Source of the DNA: Casuarius casuarius
Lineage: Eukaryota > Chordata > Aves > Casuariiformes > Casuariidae
Assembly (NCBI GenBank): GCA_003342895.1
Contig: PTFA01000009.1
Location: 8,266,677 to 8,330,676 of the forward strand
Length of the DNA stretch: 64,000 nucleotides
Direction: 5' to 3'
The translations under genes and the position numbers were made by a program. A model generated the notes under the pieces. The model was not told the DNA's origin, did no database searches, and saw only the letters and a program-made list of their open reading frames with translations. Of the stretch, positions 48,975 to 60,237 are shown piece after piece. Each line of letters opens with the position of its first letter. The stretch's first letter is position 1.

Positions 48975-49335
48975 TCAAAAATCCACCCCCGAGCCCGGCC
49001 TACGCCCGCGCCGCAGCAGGGGAAGACGGCAACGCACGGAGGCCCAGACCCGTCTGTCCGGGGCCGAGGGGGCTGAGAGAAGCCGCAGCTGCAGGCAGCC
49101 GCCTCCCAGCGCCTTCAGCCGCTGCGCTCGGCCTAGCGCCTCCCTGCCCGGAGACTGGCAAGGGAAGGTTTCAGCGCGCGCAAGGCAAGTCAGCGGCGCT
49201 CAGGGCCGCCGGCCAAGGCGGGAGCATGGGAAGGGGCCCTGGCTCTGCCGGCCACCGCACGCAGCTGCACTAGCACTGATCCTGCCAGGAGCCAGCGCCC
49301 GCCGGGGCAGCGGTGCCGCGCGGATGTGACTGAGC
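48975..49335. promoter_or_regulatory. Densest CpG island of the window
   Basis: I count about 38 CpGs in roughly 355 bp, with sharp boundaries against AT-rich DNA on both sides. A plus-strand frame (48,943-49,329, 128 codons) spans the island. Its predicted product is Arg/Ala/Pro/Ser-rich without a recognisable domain, and the minus strand is open too, so composition explains it. CpG islands of this density are usually unmethylated promoters in vertebrates. Neither transcription direction nor an associated gene is evident from the sequence. A GTGAGA donor-like site lies downstream at 49,398. Confidence 0.6.
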
Positions 49336-50319
49336 ACGCCAGTGACACCACCACCAAGCGTTTTTTTTTTTGCCTGCTGCTGAGCTGAAGCAACCAGGTG
49401 AGATGAGCAGGATACGTGGTAGCAAAGGTAACAGTCTACATTTTTAACTTTGTTTTGAATTCTGCAATAGCGATGAGAGTATCGCCAGAGCAGGGAGGGG
49501 AGTCGGGCAGCGGGGAAGTTAAAGGGGAAGCAAATGGATCCAAATCGGTACAGGCTCTTACCGAGAGCCAGCAGTCCCATGGCGGGGGGAAACTCTGCTT
49601 AAGAGGCTTTAGGTACTCTGAAACTTCTTGGTCAGGAAACACTGTTAAACTACAAAATTAAGATGGTAATCTCTGTTCTCTGAATCCGCTTAACTTTGAA
49701 GGGCCAGGAGACCTTGTGGAAAGGCGTGAAGAAATACCCTCCCAGACTAACTCTCACTTAACCTGTGGTTGGAATAAACTTCTTGATGTGAAACAACTAC
49801 ACCCCGGCTGCAGAGACGGGTTTTGTGCCGGAGCCGACGCGAAGCCGCACCTCTCCGCAGAGGCCAGCCAAGCAACGGCAGCTTGCAGCAGCTGGAGAGC
49901 TGGCCCAAACGCCCTCACCTGGCAGGCAGTGCAGCATGCTGCACTTTAAATATTTTACTGGACTTGAGCAACAGTTCAGGCTCATATCCTCCTTCTTTCA
50001 GTCCAAGCTGGTGATGACACCATTTTCCCAGCTGCACGAAATACCACGAACTCCCAGTTACAGCTTCTTTGCAAGACGGGCCCATAGGATTAGCCGGGCT
50101 GCTCAGCAAGGAAAGCTGCAGCCAGACCATAGCCGATACAAGCGGCCACAGTAGAGGAAAGATGCAGCGAGTCAAACGGTCAAGTCCAGATCACATGGAT
50201 CACTATTTAGAGAAATGTTCTTTTTTCTTTCCGTGGTACAACCCCTTTAAGTATTCCTGTTCAATGAGGAGATTTTTTTTGTTTGGTTGCTTTTTGTTTT
50301 TCTAAACCCTGCAGCGATG

Positions 50320-50510
50320 AGAGGGCGATAAAAGACTGTCTGAGCTCCCGTAACCGCTAAGCGGCCGCAAGCGAACGACTCTGCGCAGAGCGCGCTGGCG
50401 GAGCACCGCACCAAGGGCCCCAGCTGGGGCGGCCGCCACGCCGCGCAGCCCGCTGAGCGGGGGCACGCGCAGAACAAGAGCAGAGCTGCCCTTTGGTCTG
50501 CGCTGCCTTC
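50320..50510. promoter_or_regulatory. CpG-rich patch
   Basis: About 190 bp with frequent CpGs (GCGGCCGC at about 50,361, GGGCGGCCGCCACGCCGCGC at about 50,427). It lies about 1 kb beyond the dense island at 48,975-49,335. Open on both strands by composition. Confidence 0.5.
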
Positions 50511-51399
50511 TCGCTTCCTGCATGTTACCTTCCTCCTTTCAACAGTTTTAGACAGCATTTATTGGGAGTGTACTTCTTGTTACTGAAAAAGTAGTTTAAT
50601 GGGTGTGGGGGAAAATAAATAGCAACCTTTGTAGCGATAAGGTAACAGCATATTTTAGGTAACAGTACAAATTACTAGAAACCATTAGTTGTTTCCTCTT
50701 CAAAATAAGATTCTCCAATGTGAAATTCTTCAGCACATTAATCCTTATTATTGTTTCATATATGACATGTGTACAGGGGCTTTGCTCTAGTAAATTGTGT
50801 TTTGTTTCTTCCTGTGCTTGTACCAAACCAGCTTATTTTCATCTTGCCAGGTCACCTTCCTTCATTCCGAATTAATATCTAATAGGAGGTAATGTGGGCA
50901 GAATAGCACATTGTCATAATAAATTGATATTTAATAGTATATAGATCAGTGCTAGGGTTTCATATCCATCTTCTGTCAGCTGTAGCAGGGCTCTGAATTA
51001 GAAGCAGGGTTTTGAGGGATTTTTTTTTAATGACTTGGAAACAAGACAGTTATAGTCTATATGCTTATTGTCACATTGAAAAAAAAGAGGATTTCTCAGG
51101 TTCTGCCCTCTCCAGTAACGCTCCGACTCGAAGACGGTCTTGTAAGTGGGATGCCCTCACAGGGCAAGAGGAGAGACGAGAGCTGGAGCACAGGCTGCGT
51201 TGCTGTATCAGCACTATCACAGGCTGCACAGCAGTACTTTACCTTGGACAACTGGACAAATCCCACCCAGCTTTCATATTTAATACGACACAGAGGTCTG
51301 GACGTGCAGGGAAGGCAGGTCGACTGATCTCATGGAAGAGGACAAAGATGACTGGTGCAAAATTTGAAGCAAAGAAGAATGGGGTTAATGTTAGATCTT

Positions 51400-51431
51400 A
51401 GCATTAGGCTTATGTTGTAAAGCCTAATGCT
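51400..51431. other. Perfect 12-bp inverted repeat
   Basis: AGCATTAGGCTT (51,400-51,411) and AAGCCTAATGCT (51,420-51,431) are exact reverse complements around an 8-nt loop. Pairing does not continue past the stem, so it is too short for a typical microRNA precursor. It could be a protein-binding palindrome or a miniature hairpin of mobile origin. Confidence 0.85.
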
Positions 51432-54400
51432 TACTGCAGGTAAAATAGAAATGATGAGCTCCTTCAAAACGCAGAGACATCAGAACAGCAAATCAACGCG
51501 CTAGCTAAGAAATAACGCAGGCCCTGAAGTATCGTTTGCTCAGTTAAGACGACACATCCTGTCTACGGACAGGGCGAAGCAGGAGAAGGGTAAGGCCCAA
51601 GGAAGTACCAGGAAGAGTTGTGACGTTACGTCTTCCACAGTTTGCGCTGTCTCATACATGGCTTCCCTGCTGCTATTTGTGCTACAGGACCCTGGTCTTC
51701 CGAGTCAGACAGCAGCCTAGGCAACTACAGGTTTGGCTTCACTGTTTTACTCCTAGCCTTAACTTAGGCACTTAAAAAAACATGACCCACAAAGGAAGAA
51801 AAATCAGGAACACATTTACAAAAACCAGAAAAGCCCTAAGCATTTACAACACATGTTCTGTTCATCTCGCTTTATCTTCTGCTGCTGCAGCTGCAATACG
51901 TGGCAGAATCGTGAACAGCCGCACCGAAACGGGAACGAGTACCGTCCTCCCCACCTGCAGACAGAGCGGGGACGGGGCACGGCTGCCATCCCAGCCCTGG
52001 GCACACTCCAGTCTCACAAGTTTCAAAATACTTTCTTTTAGTATTTAACTTTTTAACATGAAGCAAGGTATTTTCATACTACTGCAAACAGAATTTCCAA
52101 GCTAAATGAAAAGGTTAAGCATGCTCATAAGTGACCAGGCCCGCAGGGCACCATATTTACTCAAGGCATTAGTGTCATTAAAACTTTAAGAGTGTTAAAA
52201 ACACAGAAAAATATTTATATTTCAAAAAAACCTGATTATTTTCCTGTAGTTCTCTAGCACAGAGAGCTGCCATATTAAACAGATATCATCTTTTAAAGTT
52301 TAATGGATATCTGTCACATCATTAGATGGCATATCTGCAACTCAGTGATAGAACTAAATTAATCTAAAACTAATGATGGAACTGCACAGTCATTTATACC
52401 ACAGCCTTTGACAAAAAGGCAGAGATGTCTGTCAAATATTACTTTGTGGAAACAATTTTCTTTCTTGAAAAGCCATTTTCCAAGATACACTGAAGCACTA
52501 AGTGACTGCTTAGCAGAGTGTTTTCCTCTATAGTATTTTCAGAATGCACCTTATTAATGATATGCACCTTTTAACATTTAATTGTGCTTTTCCAAAGTTA
52601 TTGATTATAACAATGTCACTAAACTTCAGAAAGTCTTGCACTCAGAATCAAGACATCCAGACTAACTCAAGGCTTACAGTCTGAGCTGCTACAGCAGTCC
52701 TCTTGATGGGGAGACGGACCCTTCTCACCGCTTATGCGGACACGCACAACTGGGAAAACTCTGAAGTGGCCTATAGTCATTTTTAACTGATTAGTTGCAA
52801 AATATACAAACGACTGAAACGATCGACTGCTGTGTTTGCTTTCAGAATGACAAAGCCCTTATAATTATGTAGGCCAACATATTTCTATTTACATTTAAGT
52901 TACAATTACAAAGTTAAATCCTTTTTACAGTGCTTTTGCCCTTTGATTGTTGTTCTTCATCTCATTGTTTCAATAAGGCTAGATAATATGAAGGAGAGCA
53001 AATATAATACGTAGATGCCAACAAGTAATTCCCCTCATAGATTAAAGCAGAGTTCTCAAGTTACAAACAGACTATCAAAAAAGCTGGGTTATCAGGCTCC
53101 CCTGCTCTTCTGGAAACTTTGCACTACTTCACGGGATAAACAAGATGATAAGCAATTCCTTCAGCTGAATTTGTCAGTTTATCATCATCAAAAACATAAA
53201 AGAAAACAAAAGTCTTTACCCGTGAAGTCCCTCAAAAAGAATTCAAAAGAGCAGGAACAGTAAGAAAAGCATAGATGCGTCTGGCTAGCAAAGTATTTCT
53301 GACTGATCCTTACTGTGACAGTGATGTTCTTATATCAACATCTAAGAAATGGCATATAATGATCTGTGCTTTCAGAGATGAAAGGAAAACAAATGTAATA
53401 AGTACTAAATAGGAGGAGGACAATATGGGAAACTTGTTAAGTGCTGCTTACAAAAGACACACTTGTCTGATTTGTGTGGCTGACTTACCTGCTTTGATAG
53501 AAGAGCCACAGTTATGCTAACCTGGAAGAAATCTAAAGGCTTTACCATGCGAGGATACCGCTACCCCGTTCAGAGGAAACTGGTCCCCCTTGAACTCATT
53601 GGATACACTGCAAGTGCTAGTGCATGTAATAAAAAAAATAATTTCACTCAAAGCACTAGTTCTGTTTTATTCTCCCTTTTTTATAGTGACCAGAACAACA
53701 TAACGGGGATATCTGGAAGAGTATATTATTCCCTTCTGCTTATTCTTTTGCCAGTGCTTAACATTTGAATAATGATGCGGCGGAAAGGGTTGCCAGGGCG
53801 GGAAATAAGCAAGATGCTATGTGAATCCCTTCAGCTTTTGGTTTTTTACCCTTACACAGTTAATAAGTCTCCAGATTAAATGAGAGTTAAATGTCTAAAC
53901 ATTTTTGAGGATCTGGGCACTTGTTTTCAGAGCTGCTTTGAGCCAGTAACAGAAATACAGCTATGCCCTTAATTCAATACAATGCAATGAGATTTTAGTA
54001 GCCTAACGAGCTAGATGAACCTTAGGTATAAAGGAATGATCTGTCGGGTATCTGAAGTGACAACATTGATTTGGTATGGGTCACTCTTTGCTTAGCATTT
54101 GGTCCTGTGCTCATTTGTCGTTACGCAGCGTTTCAGCCCTGTGGCAGCCTGGCAGGTCGCCTGGCGGGGTCACTCGCGCGAGCGCCTGCCCCAGGCTCTC
54201 CAGGACGGCATCGAGCTCCCTCCTTCCTCACTGAACTCAGAGATACCTGGTAGTTTCAAGTAACACTGTTTTCTACGGAAGCATAAACCAAGAGATGTGC
54301 ATAAAAGCAAGCCCTAGAGTTCGTCAAGACTTACACTGACACACATCAGCACAGAATTTATCTTTTATTAGGCTCTACTGGTGGCAGGAGCAATTGCGTC

Positions 54401-55187
54401 TGGCCCTTCTTACGTTGCTTTCCTCATGTGTTTTCCTCTCTGGAGTCTTCCAGTGTTTAAAGGACACAATAATAAAAACCACACCAGGGAGGGCTCAGAG
54501 CAGCACAAAACTCGCAGTACGCACTCCCACACTTGCTCAGCAAGAGCGAAACCCCGCGGGACCGCGCCAACCAGGCGAGACACCCACAGCTTGCCAGTGA
54601 CAGCCTGCGACACTGTGCGATGGGATCGGCTACGAGGTCAGCGCTCTGCAGTAAAACTGCAGTAAACCCACTCCCTGGCATTAAACTTGTCTTTCTCATA
54701 TGGCAAGATGAAAAGGTGCCATCATAGTTTCCTTCAAAACCACCGTCCCCGGGTTATAGTTATTTCCACTGTCAGTGGAAGGAAAGCGCAGTGTGCTCGT
54801 TACGACCTTATCTGCCTCAAGGTAGACTCTTCAGACTGTACCCTGGCTGCAGGACAACTGCCTAATTAGCACTCTGAGCAGTGCAGATCAGATTTGCTTC
54901 CTAGCAAGCAAGAGCCTTGGCACAAAAATGCTGGATTTGTGTGTCTAGGTCACCCAAATGACTGTAAATGACCTCCTCAGTGCCAGCATCAGATCAATAC
55001 AACATTATGTATCAAAATAGTAAATAGCTCGATCAAATCACTCCAAGTCTACAGATAACCAAATGAAAAACTGGGTTTTTATGGCCTGAAAAGAAATAAC
55101 AGACCATGATTCTACATTAAGCACTTTCCTACTAGCTGTGTTTCCCCAGCAATTCAAACAGTAAAACACCCTGAATTAGGTGATGCT

Positions 55188-55205
55188 AAAAAAAAAAAAA
55201 AAAAA
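55188..55205 (+). repeat. A18 homopolymer
   Basis: Eighteen consecutive A bases followed by TATTC; simple A-tract in AT-rich DNA. Confidence 0.85.
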
Positions 55206-56704
55206 TATTCTATTCACAGACTGAAAATATCTTCATATTCAATAGGCCCATTAAGATTATGAAAATGTACATTTTTTTTCCATCCATTAGAAGTTATATT
55301 AGATCCTTAACGATTAGACACCTGCCTCCCACTACCACTGTACACCTACTGTGTGCTTTTCCTCATGCGTGAGACTCGAGCTCACAGAGAGCACACCAAC
55401 GGCAGCGGGAAGCGAGCGCCTCGGGGCAGACCGCGCTGCTGAGCAGCGCCGTGCTGCTGCCGGGATGCGCACGACCTACGGGACAATGGGTTTGCCAGCA
55501 CCGACAGCTCAGGTCTCAAATAACCCTTTTGAAACAGATCTGTAAAAATAAGGTCCTCGTCCTAGAAATGAGGGAGTAAGACATCTGTTTAGGACTATCA
55601 CTGCCCTTCTCCGATACCTCTTTCATCCGCCTCCCCCATAAGTAATCCATCCATCTTCCTCCCCTGGTAACAGTATTTTAAGTTGCTAAGACAACGGCAG
55701 CAGAATTTAGCTGCTTCTTCCCAAGGACGTGGCTGCAAAGCAGCGCATACGAACGTTATGCAGGGCGGCAAGAAAGAGCACCCATGGCGTCTGCCTTCGG
55801 TGCCACAGACCGCACGGCTGGTCGCGTGCCCTTGCAGCAAGGGCTGTCACAGCCGGGGCAGGGTGACTGGGACCTGGAAAAACTCAGGGCTAAGTATCAT
55901 AGGACGTGCTGTGCTTTCTGAAGGCAACTTCTGTGTGTTCCCAGAAGCTGACTGGCTGTATACAAGCAGGGTCCTCGCGCTGGGCGCTGGCTGGCCTCTT
56001 CCGGTTCTTCACACATTGCTCTGTTCTAAATGAACTAAAGTTTCTGTCTTCCAACAATGGTCATATCTTGTCTATAAAAACGTCTCATAGCCTGACTTTA
56101 GCAGGCTCCCCACGCATGTCAATTAACTTTGATGATGCTTCCGTGTTCACTTGTTTTCCTTCTGGCTGCCATTGATTTTTTTAAATTCCTGTGACGAGAA
56201 ACTCGGCAGCCTGCGAGAGAAGCACCCACTGCATTGTTATTTGCCCATTTTCCTCTTATTCCATATGTGTCAGACGGAGAGATGTGTCTCTTACAAGTTT
56301 ATTGGTTATATATTGTTGCCCAAGTGACTAAGCTTCTAACTTCTACTAGAGTAGCAAGCACAGTAGTAACAACAGTAAGCCTAATCTTGCTAGATAAAAG
56401 AGGAATCAGAATAAGAAAAAAAATAGTATGGGATCCTCCCATTCAATGAACAAGATTATCTTGTTCGGTAAAGGTAAACCCACTTAGATAGAAGTAAAAA
56501 TGCAACTTTTGAGATAATATGTACCTACGCTGCACGATTTGTTCCCCTAGTTCTTACGTATTTTGCATGATGCTTAACCTCACATCTCAGATGGTTTTCT
56601 GTATGAGACGTGTGTTTACCTGTGCATGTTGGATCAATGCCACGTCTATTAAGTTTAAGGTTATCTTAAGGTAAGGAAGACAAAGCTATGAAATATGTTG
56701 TGTT

Positions 56705-56723
56705 CCCCCCCGCCCCCCGCCCC
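56705..56723 (-). other. G-quadruplex motif on minus strand
   Basis: Plus strand C7 G C6 G C4. The minus strand therefore has G runs of 4, 6 and 7 separated by single C loops. Splitting the long runs gives four G-triplets with one-base loops, a strong quadruplex candidate. Confidence 0.65.
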
Positions 56724-57285
56724 AGCTTCCTAAAGACTGCAGGTTATTACTTTGTCACAATAAATACTGGTTGTGAAATTTCTACTAACATGGGGAAAAC
56801 TTAGACCGAAGAGGTGTTCTGTGAGCTGAACTTCTGTACAGCAAGTGTTCAGCTGCCTTACAAGACGCAACCACTGAATTGCTGTCACAGGAGCACAGTT
56901 TCACTATTGTAAGACAGACAGACTTCAACCATTCTAAAAAACCAAAAATATCACAGCAAAGAACAAAAATCAAGCTCATTAACATTTAGTAATCCTCTAC
57001 AGTTGAAACCTTTTGCGAAGACAAGGACAATCCAGTAACAGCCTTGGATCAACAGAACCTGCTTCCTTTCGAACTCTTAATACTCCATTTTTACATCTAA
57101 AACTAACATGTTCCTGTTTGACAGGTTGGAGCTCATTTTAAATCTGCATCAAAATCTTTTCTCTAAATGACTTCAAGTCTTGTTATTATGCATCTTTTCA
57201 TTGTTCAGCCATTCTCAATTTTGCAACCTCTTGTTGCCCAAAACAGTTTTGTTTTAATCAGATTCTTCACACACACACAAAAAGG

Positions 57286-57317
57286 AAAAAAAAAAAAAAA
57301 ANAAAGAAAAAAAAAAA
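57286..57317 (+). repeat. A-rich tract with an ambiguous base
   Basis: A-only sequence interrupted by an N (57,302) and one G, preceded by a short CA repeat (57,269-57,279). The ambiguity shows that its length or sequence was not resolved. Confidence 0.85.
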
Positions 57318-58990
57318 TCACAGATGCACACTCTCTCTGAGGCTTTTCAGCTTGTAGTCCCAGAATGAAACCAGAGATGTGCAGAATGAATCACACGGCA
57401 GCCTGTGAACACACTAGTGACCACGACAGAGTTCCCCGAGATCAGGAGGATTCCTGAGCTGCTCCAAGAAGGCAGCCGGAGTTCAGATAAACTCTTTTCT
57501 ATAGTGAGACGTAAGAACTTTAACATATATCCAGACATCAGTAAGCTTCAGAGAGAGCATTAAAAGCCTAACATGTACATAAAGTCCAAATGATTCATTG
57601 CTTTGTTGGAAGCGTCTGCTTCTCACAACTGTGTGCAGCACTGAAGTAATATCAGATGTGATGCTCTAGCATTTTTGTACATCCATTTATCTTAAATTTT
57701 TCCAACTGAAGGGGGTGTTTTTCTGAATTTTGCTGTTCAGAGCAAGCTAAGACAAATTAGTAAGACAACAACAACAAAGTCAAGGCACAGTTGTTTATGA
57801 ATGTATAAAATAGGATTGTCACTACTCGCGCATTATATATTGTGCTAACACCAGGTCAAGTACCACCGAAACAAGCACAGTTGGAGCCAAGCTTGTTGCT
57901 GTGCTGAAAGACTGTGCATACACAAAGAGGAATCAGCTGCCTGCCCAGTCCACCTGGAAGCACCTAAGGAGCAGCTCTGTAGCAGGGAGTAGGAAGGGCT
58001 CCGTGGGAAGCTGCCTGTTGCAGCGTACCCAGCTACGAGGAACACTACTGTCCAGCAGGCCTGGGGAGCAGGGTTTTGGGGCTGGGTGTGAGCAGCCTCG
58101 GTGACCAAAGCGACCCCGCTCCAAGGGGGCGGCTCTCACGCAGAGCTGCTACGCTGCCTTTGGCAGTTCTCACTGCCGCACCTAGCGTACTACATCAGAG
58201 GTACTTCTTTCCGCAGGAGTAGATGAGCTGCCAAGCTAGAACAGTTAAGGAAAATTATACTTGAACTATTCTGTCAGTCCTTACCATTTCTCCTTATGAT
58301 GACTGAAATGTCAGATGAAAATATGTCAAATTTAAACAAATGCAACATACGTTTGTTATAAGGGTAAATTATCTTCCCAATTAAATTTAACAAGTGATGA
58401 TCTGGATTCTTCATCACATTAAGTATTTGAATCCATTTAACCTTCTAAAAATTGTATTCTAGCTTAATTAGAAGTGATGAGCCTCACATAGGAATTGTTA
58501 GGTGAAATTTCTACGGCACATACAATGCAGGAAGTCTGACTAGCTGATCATAATAGTCCCTGCTGGACTTGTGTAGGGAGTGCTCATGTAACACATATTC
58601 CATTACTAGGCTTAAGATTTCAGCCTCCAGTGCATTCAGCAAACCTTTGTCAACGGCCTTTTACAGGCAAACCTTGCACTGTTGAACTGTTGGAAGGGTG
58701 AATTCCTGGAGACCAGGAGAAATGGTATTTGGGGATATGGTGGCACCAAGTTCCACACATGGAGAACAGCTGGGACAAAACGTAATTTCAAGTGTAAACG
58801 TGCCCATCATACCTCACATTGTGAGGTTATTCTCAGAATGGTCTTATACTCCAATTGCTCCTTGTTTCTTTTAATCCCTCTAAAAAGCTTATACCATCAG
58901 GAATTACTATAAACTTAGTCTGATGATGAACCAAGACAGACCAAGATCGGCTTGATCAGAAATCCCCTCCCAAGCAGGGAACCAAAGCAG

Positions 58991-59011
58991 CATCCCCGAA
59001 AGCAGGGGATG
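58991..59011. other. Perfect 7-bp hairpin
   Basis: CATCCCC (58,991-58,997) and GGGGATG (59,005-59,011) pair exactly around a 7-nt loop. GC-rich stem; no function can be inferred. Confidence 0.7.
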
Positions 59012-60212
59012 TGATGGAGCAGGACAGGCTGAGGGATTCCCTTATCTGCAGGAAGGCGATTTAAGCCAGCAGGCAGAGGCTCACACAGCCTTTTCTTCCA
59101 GAAATCACGTATTGGTGTACTGCATTTACATTACTGCATCTTGCCACGCATTCAGAGGCCACGGGAAACAAAGTGGGGACCCCCTGCCCACCTCAGCTCC
59201 CCAGAGGAGTCGGCCAAAATCCTTCCAAAGGCTCCCTGGAGGCATGGCCCCTCTTCCTCTCTCCTCCCCACATCTTGAGTAGCAGCTTAAAAGTCACAGT
59301 ATGTGTCTTTGTATTTTGATGATCTCGCTGTTTTTGGCTGCCTAACATCAGTACTTCTTTTCCTAGGAAGCTAAAAAGCCTTAGCTGCTGTGATGATTTG
59401 GACTGCTTGCACTCCTGGTGAAAGTGCAACAGAACAACGCTCAGTGTGCTTACTTTTCTAGGCTATACGTTCAAATACTGTCCTCAAGTGCACAGGAGCA
59501 GCCTAGAGGGAGAATCACTAAATTATTATTATTTGTCATGTTTGGTACAAGAATAGTACACTGTTCCTGTAACTTGCTTCCTTCATCTCCACTAACAACA
59601 ATGTTAATTTCAGCTCTAAATATCAGAGATCAAATATATTTTAAATACTAGTTTACTGCAAAATTACAAACTGACCTTACTGTAATGAGACTTGATGGTT
59701 TTGGCTTAAACACAACAGATTATTAAAAAACTGCTGTTTGTGGTTCACACTGGTGTATGCGTCAGCTGACCTGTGCTCAGACAAAACGCTAGGACTCAAT
59801 AAATAATCTTCTGCACCATGTTGTTAAAGCAAGAAAAAGCTCTGACATTCTTACTGACACTCCCCAAAAGAGCTAGTGAAAAGACTTCCAGCCTTTGGGG
59901 GAGGTGAGGGTTCACTCTTTAGCATGAGGAGGCTCAAAAGACAAAAGCAATTATCTGCGAAGATACTAATTTATCCTGATAGTTTTAATAACAGCAGAGT
60001 TTTTCTCTTAATGTCACTTCTGCTGTGTTACATTCTTTTCATTGTACAAAGAAAGGTTAATTGTTAAAGTTACACTTAGGAATAGAAAATAAGGTTAAAG
60101 ATGGTATCTAGCTTCTGATACTCTGTTTAACAACCAGCGCAAGCCAGCAGAGTTTCATTAGGCACGAGAGAAGAGAACCTGGGGAGCAATGCATGGCAAA
60201 GACCGAATATGC

Positions 60213-60237
60213 AAAAAAAAAAAAAAGAAAAAAAGAA
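60213..60237 (+). repeat. A-rich tract
   Basis: A14 G A7 G A3, a simple A-rich low-complexity tract. Confidence 0.85.

Larger units (their letters stand above)
49336..57285. other. Unique noncoding DNA, no gene recognised
   Basis: Unique sequence with several CpG-bearing patches: about 49,800-49,930, 50,320-50,510, 51,890-51,990, 54,130-54,230, 54,530-54,650, 55,370-55,480 and 55,720-55,990. They are separated by AT-rich DNA. 52,160-52,640 is AT-rich and CpG-poor with conserved-element-like texture. Open frames are short and overlapping; no protein or RNA gene recognised. Confidence 0.5.

Noticed and set aside
48943..49329. 128-codon frame over the CpG island
   Set aside because: Explained by stop-poor GC-rich DNA, with the opposite strand open as well; no domain.
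51400..51431. microRNA precursor
   Set aside because: The stem is only 12 bp and does not extend; typical precursors need well over 20 paired positions.
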